DNA of 64,000 nucleotides. Origin: CAWBUW01 sp963792075. GTDB lineage: Bacteria; Chloroflexota; Anaerolineae; Anaerolineales; UBA4823. Position numbers and translations under genes: made by a program. The notes below the pieces were generated by a model. The model was not told the origin of the DNA, did not search any database, and saw only the letters and a program-made list of their open reading frames with translations. The first letter of the stretch is position 1, and every line of letters starts with the position of its first letter. Of the stretch, positions 50,016 through 58,056 are shown piece by piece. The stretch spans positions 1,488,001-1,552,000 of the forward strand of contig CAWBUW010000012.1 of NCBI GenBank assembly GCA_963792075.1, written 5' to 3'.

Positions 50016-50059
50016 CATGGTGGTTTGTGTGGGTTTTACCCACACAAACCACCATGCTA
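50013..50059 (+). terminator. Perfect 21-bp hairpin including the amidase stop codon
   Basis: Arms start TAGCATGGTGGTTTGTGTGGG at the stop codon itself, loop TTTTA, complement as right arm, then TTATTT. Confidence 0.85.
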
Positions 50060-50084
50060 TTTATTGAGGAATCAATAATAAAAG

Positions 50085-51308
50085 ATGGATGCATACCGGG
50101 TATATCTGGTTTTGGAAGGCTGTGCTTCATTTATTTTCCTGATGATCTTCACGGCCAGCTCGATATACCAGGTGACCCAGGCTGGGCTGACTGCGCTGCA
50201 ACTGGTGCTGGTTGGCACGATGCTGGAAGTGTCAGTGTTCTTGTTTGAGGTGCCCACTGGCGTGGTAGCGGACGTGTATAGCCGCCGCTTGTCCGTGATC
50301 ATCGGCTATTTCCTGATTGGAGCAGGGTTCATCCTGGAAGGCTCGATCCCTTGGTTCTGGACGATCCTGCTAGCCCAGGTGTTGTGGGGGTTGGGTTACA
50401 CGTTTACCAGCGGCGCCACGCAGGCCTGGGTCACGGATGAGATTGGCGAGGAACGGGCCGGGAAAGCCTTCCTGCGCGCGGCCCAGGTCGCTAACCTGGC
50501 CGGGGTAGCCGGGGTGGTGGCGGGCACGGCGCTGGCAAATGTACGCGTCAGCCTGCCGATCCAGTTGGGCGGGATTTTGATCTTATTCATGGGGGTTTTT
50601 TTGATCATCGCCATGCCCGAACATGGTTTCAAACCAAAACCCAGGGGGGAGCGCAGCGATTGGGAAAATATGGGACAGACCTTCCGGGGTGGGTTAGGCA
50701 TGGTGCAGAAACGCCCGGTCTTGAGTACGATCCTTTGGATCGGTTTTATCTATGGCCTCTACAGCGAGGGATTTGACCGGCTGTGGGTCAAACATATGCT
50801 CGAAAACTATACGCTACCGGGCTGGTGGGGCATGACGGTCGTGACCTGGAATGGTGTTGTGCGTTTGGGCGGGATGCTGCTGAGCGTGGCAGCCACGGAG
50901 CTTGTCCAGCGTAAGATGGATACAACCCGCCATGCCATCCTTGTGCGTGCCCTGGCGCTGTTTACGCTGCTGCTCATCGGTGGGTTGGCAGTTTTTGCCT
51001 GGAGTCATTCTTTCGTGCTGATGCTGCTCGCGCTGTGGTTGGTCAGCCTGGCGCGGAATGTGATCGGGCCTTTGTATACCACCTGGGTGAACCAGAGGCT
51101 GGATTCGAGCGTGCGGGCAACGGTGATCTCCATGAGCAGCCAGGTAGATGCCATCGGCCAGATTGTGGGCGGGCCTGGGGTGGGCTTGATCGGCAGTGCG
51201 CTCTCGGTGCGCGCTGCGCTGACCACCTCCGCAGTCCTGTTGACCCCGGTGTTAGGGCTGCTGTCGCACGCCGAACGGCATAAGCCCGCACCTGAAGAAA
51301 CCTCTTAG
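50085..51308 (+). CDS. MFS transporter
   Basis: A 407-residue carrier with about twelve membrane segments, start MDAYRVYLVLEGCASFIFLMIF. The motif PTGVVADVYSRRLSVIIGYFL between segments 2 and 3 is the MFS motif A, in the form common to macrolide- and tetracycline-type exporters. The substrate is unknown. It ends in a four-base overlap with the convergent feoA gene, and follows the hairpin at 50013. Confidence 0.88.
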   Translation: MDAYRVYLVLEGCASFIFLMIFTASSIYQVTQAGLTALQLVLVGTMLEVSVFLFEVPTGVVADVYSRRLSVIIGYFLIGAGFILEGSIPWFWTILLAQVLWGLGYTFTSGATQAWVTDEIGEERAGKAFLRAAQVANLAGVAGVVAGTALANVRVSLPIQLGGILILFMGVFLIIAMPEHGFKPKPRGERSDWENMGQTFRGGLGMVQKRPVLSTILWIGFIYGLYSEGFDRLWVKHMLENYTLPGWWGMTVVTWNGVVRLGGMLLSVAATELVQRKMDTTRHAILVRALALFTLLLIGGLAVFAWSHSFVLMLLALWLVSLARNVIGPLYTTWVNQRLDSSVRATVISMSSQVDAIGQIVGGPGVGLIGSALSVRAALTTSAVLLTPVLGLLSHAERHKPAPEETS

Positions 51309-51619
51309 GGGATTTGTTTAATCCCCACCTGGCGAGCCAGCTCATTTTCGATGGCCAGCTCCGTGTGGTCCACCTGCACCACGGTGACCGGCTGGTGCTG
51401 CTTCACTTGTACCCGGTGGCCTGGAGCCAGGCCGTAGGCGCGCAGGTGCGCCTGGCGCTCATCTGACAGCCCGGCCAGGAAGGATTCGATCTCGGCTTGC
51501 TGGCCGGGGGGAACGTCGGCCAGGGTAAGGGGCCAGGCATCGCCCGGCATCGGCTGGCGGCGTGCCCGGAAGCGGAAATGGCGGAGTTGGGCGATGAAAC
51601 GCAGGCCGGGGAGGGTCAT
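51305..51619 (-). CDS. feoA: FeoA-family ferrous-iron transport accessory protein
   Basis: A 104-residue protein whose last 75 residues form the FeoA SH3-like domain (LTLADVPPGQQAEIESFLAGL, HLRAYGLAPGHRVQVKQHQP, TELAIENELARQVGIKQI). FeoA helps the FeoB transporter. It begins at an ATGA overlap with the zinc-ribbon gene, last of the four-gene unit fur-feoB-zinc ribbon-feoA. The 25-residue N-terminal extension is Arg-rich (LRHFRFRARRQP), which is unusual. Confidence 0.88.
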   Translation of the reverse strand: MTLPGLRFIAQLRHFRFRARRQPMPGDAWPLTLADVPPGQQAEIESFLAGLSDERQAHLRAYGLAPGHRVQVKQHQPVTVVQVDHTELAIENELARQVGIKQIP

Positions 51620-51855
51620 TCGAGAGTACTCCTGGAATCGGGGGAAGAGGACCGCCTGGGAGAATGAACCAGCAGGCGTTTGAAGAGCTGTGCCAACTGC
51701 GACTGGCTCGGGTCGACATTTTCAAAACCGCAGGCCGGACAGCGCACCAACGCGCAGCTAGTCTGCACCGGGCAGCCCTGGCAGCAAACCTGGTCGGTGG
51801 GATCGAAGGTGTGCCCGCACATGCTGCAGGTCAGGCTGTGTTTCTCTGCGCTCAT
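51616..51855 (-). CDS. Small zinc-ribbon protein between feoB and feoA
   Basis: A 79-residue protein starting at ATG 51855, which overlaps the feoB stop (ATGA). Its first 45 residues carry CSMCGHTF, CCQGCPVQTSC and CPACGFEN, enough cysteines for one or two zinc (or iron) sites. The C-terminus is polar (FKRLLVHSPRRSSSPDSRSTLE). Cys-rich small proteins are known beside feoB (FeoC or FeoB-associated Cys-rich proteins), and this one occupies their position although it is not clearly homologous. It may sense iron or modulate FeoB. Confidence 0.75.
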   Translation of the reverse strand: MSAEKHSLTCSMCGHTFDPTDQVCCQGCPVQTSCALVRCPACGFENVDPSQSQLAQLFKRLLVHSPRRSSSPDSRSTLE

Positions 51856-53846
51856 AGTACCCAACCGGTCCAGAGCAGCAGGCGGTTAAGCAGGCCGCCG
51901 ATGAAGAATGCCAGCGGGATAATCAAAAGGACCATGCCTGTGGCGATGCGCCAACCGCGTTCCCGCCCGATCACCATAACGCTGGCGATGCAGGGGATGA
52001 GCAGCGTGATGGTGACCATGGAGACGACCACTTGTACCGGGGTAAGCAAGCCGTGAGACTGCATGATGAACAGGCCGGTAGCGCCAAAGTCACGGCGCAA
52101 GAAGCCCATCAGGAATGCCGCGCTGGCCTCGGCGGGTAAGCCCAGCCAGCCGGTCACCAGCGGCTCACCGGCACGGCTGAGAGCATCCAGCAGGCCAAGC
52201 TTGTCCAGGGTGAACATGAGCGCAGTGCCGATCAAGAAGAGCGGCAGCACTTCTTTGAGATACCATTCCAGGCGGGTAAGGGTCTTGATGATCACGTTGG
52301 AAGCCTGCGGCAGGCGCAGTGGAGGCAGCTCGACGAGCAAAGCTGTGCGCTCGCCGGGTACCAACCGGGCGGCCAGCCAGCCCACAACGAGCAGCACCAA
52401 CAACACCATCCCACCCCAGATCAGGGCCGCGGTCAGCGATACGCCCGCCAACATCCCCATGACCACCCCCAACTGCGCCGAGCAGGGTACGGCCAGGGCC
52501 AGCAGCAGGGTCACCAGCAGGCGCTCGCGTTTGCTTTCCATCACGCGTGTGGTCAGCGTGGCCATGGTCACACAGCCCAGGCCGAGCACCATGGGAAGCA
52601 CAGCTTTGCCATTCAGGCCCAGCAGGCTGAACAGGCGGTTGCTCAGTGCAGCCAGGCGGGGCAGATACCCGGAGTCTTCCATGATGCTGAATGCCAGGAA
52701 GAAGGTGGTGACGATAGGCAGGATCAGTGCCAGGGCATAGGTCATGCCCATCGTCCATAATCCGTATTTACCGACCAGGAAATCTGCCAGGAGGGGCAGG
52801 GGGAGGATTTGATGCACCCAAGTGGTTATCCAGGGGTTGAGCACCTGGCCGAACAAGTCGTTTTCAAATAAACCGACCAATGTGCCTGCCCCAAACACGC
52901 CCACAAACCAGTACAGCAGGTAGAGCACGCCAGCCAGGATCCCCAAACCCCAGATCGGATGGGTGGTGAGCGCACTCAGCTTGTTTTGCATGTTTAGCAT
53001 AGCGGGGTGGTCTGCGGTTTCTTCGTGGCCGGCAGTTCCTGCCAATTGTTCGGCCAAAGCCAGACGGGAATTTTGGATGATCGTTGGCAGTGGAGCCGGG
53101 CTGACGGCAGAGAGTTCTTGCTGCGCCCGGCTGCGGATTGCGGTCAGGGTTTGGACTTCATCAGGGTTCAATTTTTCGGCCAGCCAGGCCGCCGTGACGG
53201 AATCCCCGCTCAACCAGGCCAGGGCCAGGGAGCGGCGGCTGATCGGCGCCTGGGGCAGGAGGGCTTCCAGTTCAGCCGCGGCGCTTTCTACGGGCTGGGG
53301 GTAATCCAACTGCAGCGCCTGTGATTGGGCGCTGCGTAAGGCCTCTGCCAGTTGTTGCATCCCTTGTCCCTGCGTGGCAGCAGTGGTGATGAAAGGGAAG
53401 CCCAGGCGGCTGCTCAACTGCTCCGTATCCACGCAAATACCTTGCGCCGCGGCTTCATCGATCATGTTCAGCGCGACGACTATGGGTAAGCCCATTTCGG
53501 CTAACTGCAGCGTCAGCAGCAGGGTCCGGCGCAGGTTCTTGGCGTCGCCCACCTGTAAAATGGCTTGCAGCGGCTCATAGAGCAGCACGCGGGCGGTGAC
53601 CTGCTCGTCCTCCGAGAAGGGAGGGAAGGTTACTACGCCAGGGGTATCCAACAGGCCGGCCTCCGGCAGCAAAGTGGAGCGGCCGCGCGTGATCTCGACC
53701 GTAGTGCCGGGGTAGTTAGAAATGGTCACCCGCTGGCCGGTCAGGTGTTGGAAGATGGCGGATTTGCCTACGTTGGGATGCCCGATCAAGGCGATGCTGC
53801 CTTGTCCGGCCTGGAGTGTGATAGAGGAAGTGTCGTGACAGTGCAT
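51852..53846 (-). CDS. feoB: Ferrous-iron transporter FeoB
   Basis: A 664-residue protein. The N-terminal G domain has G1 GHPNVGKS (22-29), G3 DTPG (67-70) and G4 NMID (127-130). Its membrane half contains the two Gate regions and the FeoB core (LGLGCVTMATLTTRVMESKRERLLVTLLLALAVPCSAQLGV; PRLAALSNRLFSLLGLNGKAVLP). It drives Fe2+ uptake across the cytoplasmic membrane using GTP. The start lies four bases after the fur stop, and the upstream Fur-type operator controls the whole unit. Confidence 0.95.
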   Translation of the reverse strand: MHCHDTSSITLQAGQGSIALIGHPNVGKSAIFQHLTGQRVTISNYPGTTVEITRGRSTLLPEAGLLDTPGVVTFPPFSEDEQVTARVLLYEPLQAILQVGDAKNLRRTLLLTLQLAEMGLPIVVALNMIDEAAAQGICVDTEQLSSRLGFPFITTAATQGQGMQQLAEALRSAQSQALQLDYPQPVESAAAELEALLPQAPISRRSLALAWLSGDSVTAAWLAEKLNPDEVQTLTAIRSRAQQELSAVSPAPLPTIIQNSRLALAEQLAGTAGHEETADHPAMLNMQNKLSALTTHPIWGLGILAGVLYLLYWFVGVFGAGTLVGLFENDLFGQVLNPWITTWVHQILPLPLLADFLVGKYGLWTMGMTYALALILPIVTTFFLAFSIMEDSGYLPRLAALSNRLFSLLGLNGKAVLPMVLGLGCVTMATLTTRVMESKRERLLVTLLLALAVPCSAQLGVVMGMLAGVSLTAALIWGGMVLLVLLVVGWLAARLVPGERTALLVELPPLRLPQASNVIIKTLTRLEWYLKEVLPLFLIGTALMFTLDKLGLLDALSRAGEPLVTGWLGLPAEASAAFLMGFLRRDFGATGLFIMQSHGLLTPVQVVVSMVTITLLIPCIASVMVIGRERGWRIATGMVLLIIPLAFFIGGLLNRLLLWTGWVL

Positions 53847-53850
53847 ATTA

Positions 53851-54315
53851 TTAAGGGATATATTTACCAGTCATTGAAACCCGGCAGGCGGCGCACAGGC
53901 CGTACAGCACAATAGAGGCGCTTTCGACCTCTGCCTGGAAGTGATGCTGAAATTCGGTTTTGATTGATTCTGCTAACTGGGTATCGAATTCGATAACCGC
54001 GTCGCAGGCTGTGCAGACGAAGTGATGGTGCTCGACGGGCAGAGCGATATCGAAGCGAGAGCCGCGGTAGACAGAGTCGGAGCCGTCGAACCAGCGCGCC
54101 CGCGCCAGCCCAACTTGTTCCAGCCAGCGCAGCGTGCGGTAGACCGTGGATAGGTTGATGCTGGCGTCCTGCTGGTTTACGATGGCGAAAAGCTCTTCAG
54201 CCGAAGGGTGGGTATCCAGCCCTTCGAGAGTTTGCAGGATGATCTGGCGTTGGGATGTCATCCGCCCTCCTTGTTCATGCAGGAATTTTTCAGCTTGACA
54301 GGTCAAAGTTTCCAT
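53851..54315 (-). CDS. fur: Fur-family metalloregulator
   Basis: A 154-residue regulator. The winged helix is GGRMTSQRQIILQTLEGLDTHPSAEELFAIV, then INLSTVYRTLRWLEQVGLARARWFDG. The metal sites are HHHFVCTACDAVIEFD (HHH plus Cys pair) and the second Cys pair CAAC near the C-terminus, which together hold the structural zinc. Given the downstream feoB and feoA, an iron-sensing Fur is more likely than Zur or PerR. It is autoregulated, judging by the palindrome 12 bases upstream of its ATG. Confidence 0.9.
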   Translation of the reverse strand: METLTCQAEKFLHEQGGRMTSQRQIILQTLEGLDTHPSAEELFAIVNQQDASINLSTVYRTLRWLEQVGLARARWFDGSDSVYRGSRFDIALPVEHHHFVCTACDAVIEFDTQLAESIKTEFQHHFQAEVESASIVLYGLCAACRVSMTGKYIP

Positions 54316-54326
54316 CGGTTTCGCCC

Positions 54327-54349
54327 TTATTGCAAATCATTTGCAATAA
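54327..54349 (-). promoter_or_regulatory. Fur-type operator
   Basis: A perfect inverted repeat with arms TTATTGCAAAT and ATTTGCAATAA around one C. Such TGCAAAT-ATTTGCA boxes are typical of Fur-family sites. It starts 11 bases upstream of the fur ATG, so binding would block transcription of fur-feoB-zinc ribbon-feoA. Confidence 0.75.
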
Positions 54350-54410
54350 TTATCTCGCAAAATGGGTAATCTGGTCAGTGACATATGTCATACATTTGTA
54401 ATATATTTGC

Positions 54411-54515
54411 CTCTCTGGGAATCGCCGTGATGGGGCGGTTATGTGGGGGTGTTTTGCGGGCAAAGCCCGCAAAACACCCCCACATTTGCCCTCTGCCACG
54501 GCAACTCCCAATAAA
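54411..54515. mobile_element. 105-bp hairpin element, copy 2
   Basis: Same ends as the copy at 43509, central hairpin with loop AAA in place of TTT. ATATATTTGCC occurs at 54401-54411 and again at 54518-54528, an 11-bp direct repeat flanking the element. It separates the divergent fur and CDF genes. Confidence 0.85.
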
Positions 54516-54538
54516 CCATATATTTGCCGAGGGTATGA

Positions 54539-54544
54539 TAAAAT
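54539..54544 (+). promoter_or_regulatory. -10 element close to the CDF start
   Basis: TAAAAT followed by TCAACCTCT and the ATG at 54554, no Shine-Dalgarno; leaderless or near-leaderless transcript suggested. Confidence 0.35.
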
Positions 54545-54553
54545 TCAACCTCT

Positions 54554-55483
54554 ATGGATGCTGAACTAAGACAAAAGCAAAGTGTACTGGCAGTCAACAT
54601 GGGGTTGGGTGCCAATATTTTCCTGTCAGCGCTTAAGACCGCAGTAGGTGTCTTAGGACACAGCCCGGCACTGCTGGCAGAAGGGATCAACTCGACATCG
54701 GATGTCGCTTATTACGTTGTCGTCGGCGTTTTTATGCGCCTGGCGCGCAAGCCCGCAGATGAAGAGCATCCCTATGGTCACAGCCAGTTAGAGAGCATTT
54801 CAGCGTTGGTGGTAGGGGCCTTTGTGATCGCTACGGCGGTTGCTATTTTCTGGGACGCGGTCAATAATGTGTATGATCAATGGGTTGGGGACCGGGTAGC
54901 GCAGGCTACCTCGCCCTGGGCGCTGTATGTGGCCCTGTTGACCGTGGGGATGAAGATATTGCTTTTGTTTATGACCAACCGGCTTGCGAAGCAGACCGGG
55001 AATCCGGCCGTATCGGCCCTGGCATACGATCACCGCAACGACATTTTTTCGGCTTCGGGCGCAGCCCTGGGCATTTTCGTAGCCCGTCTAGGAGCGCCTT
55101 GGGTGGACCCGCTGGCGGGTGCGCTGGTGGCGTTGATCATCCTGCGCACCGGGATTGAAATCGTGCGTCAATCCTCAGCCGAGCTCATGGACGCGGTGCC
55201 CAGCGAGGAGCTGGCGGACCAGATCCAAACGATTTTGATGGAATTTCCTGGTGTGCTCTCGGTGGAAGAAATCCATTCCCACCGTTTCGGGCCTTACCTG
55301 GTGATCAACATCACGATTGGCGTCAATGGAGCGATCAGTGTAGCGGAGGGGGACAGAATCGCTTCAGAAGTGGAGCGCTGTTTGTATCACCGGATCGAAC
55401 TGCTGCGGCGGGTGCATATACACTACCATCCCGTTGGGCCTGGGCAAGGACAGTTGCCCGTTACCATGCACACTCTAGAATAA
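54554..55483 (+). CDS. Cation diffusion facilitator (CDF) metal exporter
   Basis: A 309-residue protein with six membrane segments and a C-terminal cytoplasmic metal-binding fold (from about 210, GVLSVEEIHSHRFGPYLVINITIGV). Metal-site residues are in LLAEGINSTSDV (segment 2), HPYGHSQLESISALVV (loop and segment 3) and ALAYDHRNDIFSASGAALG (segment 5, D-x3-D). The D-type sites and lack of a His-rich loop suggest Fe2+ or Mn2+ rather than Zn2+, and its position next to fur/feoB favours iron efflux. It is transcribed away from fur. Confidence 0.9.
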   Translation: MDAELRQKQSVLAVNMGLGANIFLSALKTAVGVLGHSPALLAEGINSTSDVAYYVVVGVFMRLARKPADEEHPYGHSQLESISALVVGAFVIATAVAIFWDAVNNVYDQWVGDRVAQATSPWALYVALLTVGMKILLLFMTNRLAKQTGNPAVSALAYDHRNDIFSASGAALGIFVARLGAPWVDPLAGALVALIILRTGIEIVRQSSAELMDAVPSEELADQIQTILMEFPGVLSVEEIHSHRFGPYLVINITIGVNGAISVAEGDRIASEVERCLYHRIELLRRVHIHYHPVGPGQGQLPVTMHTLE

Positions 55484-55485
55484 TT

Positions 55486-55537
55486 TTACATAGGGGGGTG
55501 TATGGCAGGGTATACTGCCATACACCCCCCTATGTAA
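55486..55537 (+). terminator. Perfect 23-bp hairpin between convergent genes
   Basis: Arms begin TTACATAGGGGGGTGTATGG and continue CAG, loop GGTATA, exact complement as right arm, then TAAAAAAAC. Reading leftward the run of A gives a T-run for the minus-strand gene ending at 55546, so it can terminate both directions. Confidence 0.85.
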
Positions 55538-55545
55538 TAAAAAAA

Positions 55546-58056
55546 CTAGAGGCGCGTGAGCACAAGCAAGGTGATATCGTCTGATTGAGACGCGCCGGCA
55601 GCGAAACGTTCGATCTCGGCCAGGATGGATTCGCGCACCTGCTCGGAGCGAGAGCCAGGCGCGTCGAAGGGAGCTTCCCGCACCGCTTTGAGCAGGCGCT
55701 TTTCACCGAACATGGCTTGCTGTGGGTTTTGTGCTTCGGTAATCCCATCGGTGTACAACACCAGGATATCACCCGTACCCAACTGGATGCGCCCAACGCC
55801 CCAGGTCGAATCTTCGAAAACCCCAAGCGGCACACCTGTATTGGTTAAGCTTTGCTTGGCTCCCGAAGCGCGCAGCAGCAAGGGCGGGTTGTGCCCGGCG
55901 TTGCAATAGAGCAGTTCCCCGGTAGCAGGGTTGAGGATGGCATAAACGAGGGTGACGAACAAGCCACCGTGTGTATCCGCGGTGAGGCGCTGGTTGGCTG
56001 CCGCTAAGGCTTGATCGGGCTGGTCGGCGTGGCTGGAAGTATAGGCGCGCAGCAGCGTGCGTGTGGAGGTCATAAACAATGCAGCGCCGATGCCCTTATC
56101 GGTCACATCCGCGATCACCAGCCCCAGCCACCCGTTGGGCAGTTCGATAAAATCGTAGTAATCGCCGGAGGTGCTGCGCACTGGGCGTAAGCAGACGGCC
56201 ATGTCCCAGCCGGGCAGGCTGGGCGGCTGGATGGGTAGGAAAGAACTTTGGATGCGCCCGGCTTGGGCCAGTTCTTGGGTCACTTTTTGTTGGGCGTGCG
56301 CCAGTTCCAGCGTCTTGGTGCGCGATACTTCGAGCAGATGTTGCGTCAGCGTGATCATCTGGGGGGACCCAATTTTCTCGAAGACAGCCTGTGCCTTGAG
56401 CAGCAGCTCCTGGGCATGTTCCAGGTCGGCAGGTTCGCCATGCTGGAGCAATAGCTCCGCCCAGGAGGTATCCAGGCGGGCGCTGTGCCAGCGGCTGGTC
56501 TTCTGTGGGCGGTTTTGCAGTGACTCGTAACCGGCCAACGCCTGTTCCAGGCGGCCTTCGTTTGCAGCCAGTTCGATCTCGGCCACTTCCAGAAGCAGGT
56601 CGCGCACAGCGTAGCAGGTTTCCTGGGATTGGCGTCCGGCCTGGATGGCCTGGCGCGCCTCATCGAAACGGTGCTGCAAGCTGCGTAGAATGGCCAGCGA
56701 GGCATACACCGCCGATGGGCTGCCCTGGCCGCGCTGGGCCAGGGACAAGGCTTCCTGGAGCACGGCTTCCAATTCGTTTGCATCCGTCAAAGCGCCCTGG
56801 CGGTACATTTCCGATAAGATATCGCTGAGGGTGGAGAGGGTATTGGCGAGTGTCTGTAAGTCACCGCGCTGGCGCGCCTGGTCGGCCTGCTGCCGCAGGG
56901 GCGGTAGGGCGAGGTCCATCTCGCCACGTATGGAATGAATCATGGCGCGGAAGAAATCGATCTCCACCTGGAATGTGTAGGGATCAGGCAATCGCCGGGG
57001 GTAATTTTCGAGCTGCTTCAACGTGCGCTCTACTTCCTCCAGGTCGCCGACCTGGAAGGAGATCGAGGTATAACCGATCATCGCCATGAATTCTTCCTGG
57101 ATCACACCTCGGCGGCGCGAGAGTTCAGCCGAGCGCAGGAAGTGTGGGCGGGCTGCTTCCTGGTCACCTAACAAGGAGCGGGTCATCGAGCCGGTGTTGA
57201 GGTGGGCGCGGGCAGCGATGGCCAGTAGCCCGGCCTCTTCGGCCAGGGCAATGGAGTGGTGTAAAGCGTCTAAGGCTTCCTCAACGGAGACATTCGATAA
57301 GATGCCCAGCGTGGACAGGGCATCGGCCTGCACTTCGACGTTTTCCTGCCGGCGGGCCATTTCTAGCGCCAGGCGGCACAGCGGCAGAGCGCGGTCGGGC
57401 AGGCCGTTGAAATGGCAGGCTCGGGCGGCTTCATGAACCAGCATGGCCAGGCCAGGGGTCTCGGCGGTATCTTTCAGCGCCTCCAGGCCTTGTTCACATA
57501 ATTGCAGGCCATACTTGGGATTCCCGGCGAACCAGGCAGCCCTGGCAGAACGCGCATAGAGGCGAGCGACACTTTCCAAATTGCCGGCCAGTTGGGCAAA
57601 GCGAATGCCCTCGCTCCAGGCCTGTACAGCTTCTTCGTACCGGCCGAGGTTGTACAGGGTTTCGCCTAACCCGCTGTACAGCAGTGCATTATCTTCGGCC
57701 GTCGCGGCGACGCGGATCGCGCTGCGGAAGAGGTTTTCGGCCTCAGGGTTCGCATAAGCATGCAGCGCCGCTTGGGCGGCTTGTTTGAAGTAGCGCAGGG
57801 CGCGCAGGTGATCGCCGGCGTTTTCAAAATGGTGCGCCAGGTCGGCGGCCATTTCGTCAATTTGATCCGCGTACAGAGTCTCAAGTGCCTCGCCCACGGC
57901 CTGGTGAAGGCGGCGTTGATCCTGGTGCACCAGCGAAGCATAGGCGGCGTCTTGTACCAGGGTATGGCGGAAAAGGTATTCCAGGTCAGGCATCACCTGC
58001 GCCAGGCGCACCAGGCCAGAAGCCTCCAACGTATTCAGGTGGCTCATAATGTTCAT
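55546..58056 (-). CDS. Signalling giant, C-terminal part: TPR repeats and PP2C/SpoIIE phosphatase
   Basis: This 836-residue frame is the last section of a larger gene. Residues 1-70 continue the AAA-domain C-terminus (MNIMSHLNTLEASGLVRL, YLFRHTLVQDAAYASLV). Then come about ten TPR-like repeats (FKQAAQAALHAYANPEAENLF, LYSGLGETLYNLGRYEEAVQ) to residue 560, a coiled linker and a SpoIIE/RsbU-type PP2C domain (DYYDFIELPNGWLGLVIADVTDKGIGAALFM, LLYCNAGHNPPLLL, DILVLYTDGITEAQNP, QSDDITLLVL) with the metal-binding Asp residues present. It would dephosphorylate an anti-sigma antagonist. Its formal ATG overlaps the stop of the preceding frame, but the upstream frame joins in sense, so one base is probably missing near 58060. 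Confidence 0.88.
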   Translation of the reverse strand: MNIMSHLNTLEASGLVRLAQVMPDLEYLFRHTLVQDAAYASLVHQDQRRLHQAVGEALETLYADQIDEMAADLAHHFENAGDHLRALRYFKQAAQAALHAYANPEAENLFRSAIRVAATAEDNALLYSGLGETLYNLGRYEEAVQAWSEGIRFAQLAGNLESVARLYARSARAAWFAGNPKYGLQLCEQGLEALKDTAETPGLAMLVHEAARACHFNGLPDRALPLCRLALEMARRQENVEVQADALSTLGILSNVSVEEALDALHHSIALAEEAGLLAIAARAHLNTGSMTRSLLGDQEAARPHFLRSAELSRRRGVIQEEFMAMIGYTSISFQVGDLEEVERTLKQLENYPRRLPDPYTFQVEIDFFRAMIHSIRGEMDLALPPLRQQADQARQRGDLQTLANTLSTLSDILSEMYRQGALTDANELEAVLQEALSLAQRGQGSPSAVYASLAILRSLQHRFDEARQAIQAGRQSQETCYAVRDLLLEVAEIELAANEGRLEQALAGYESLQNRPQKTSRWHSARLDTSWAELLLQHGEPADLEHAQELLLKAQAVFEKIGSPQMITLTQHLLEVSRTKTLELAHAQQKVTQELAQAGRIQSSFLPIQPPSLPGWDMAVCLRPVRSTSGDYYDFIELPNGWLGLVIADVTDKGIGAALFMTSTRTLLRAYTSSHADQPDQALAAANQRLTADTHGGLFVTLVYAILNPATGELLYCNAGHNPPLLLRASGAKQSLTNTGVPLGVFEDSTWGVGRIQLGTGDILVLYTDGITEAQNPQQAMFGEKRLLKAVREAPFDAPGSRSEQVRESILAEIERFAAGASQSDDITLLVLTRL

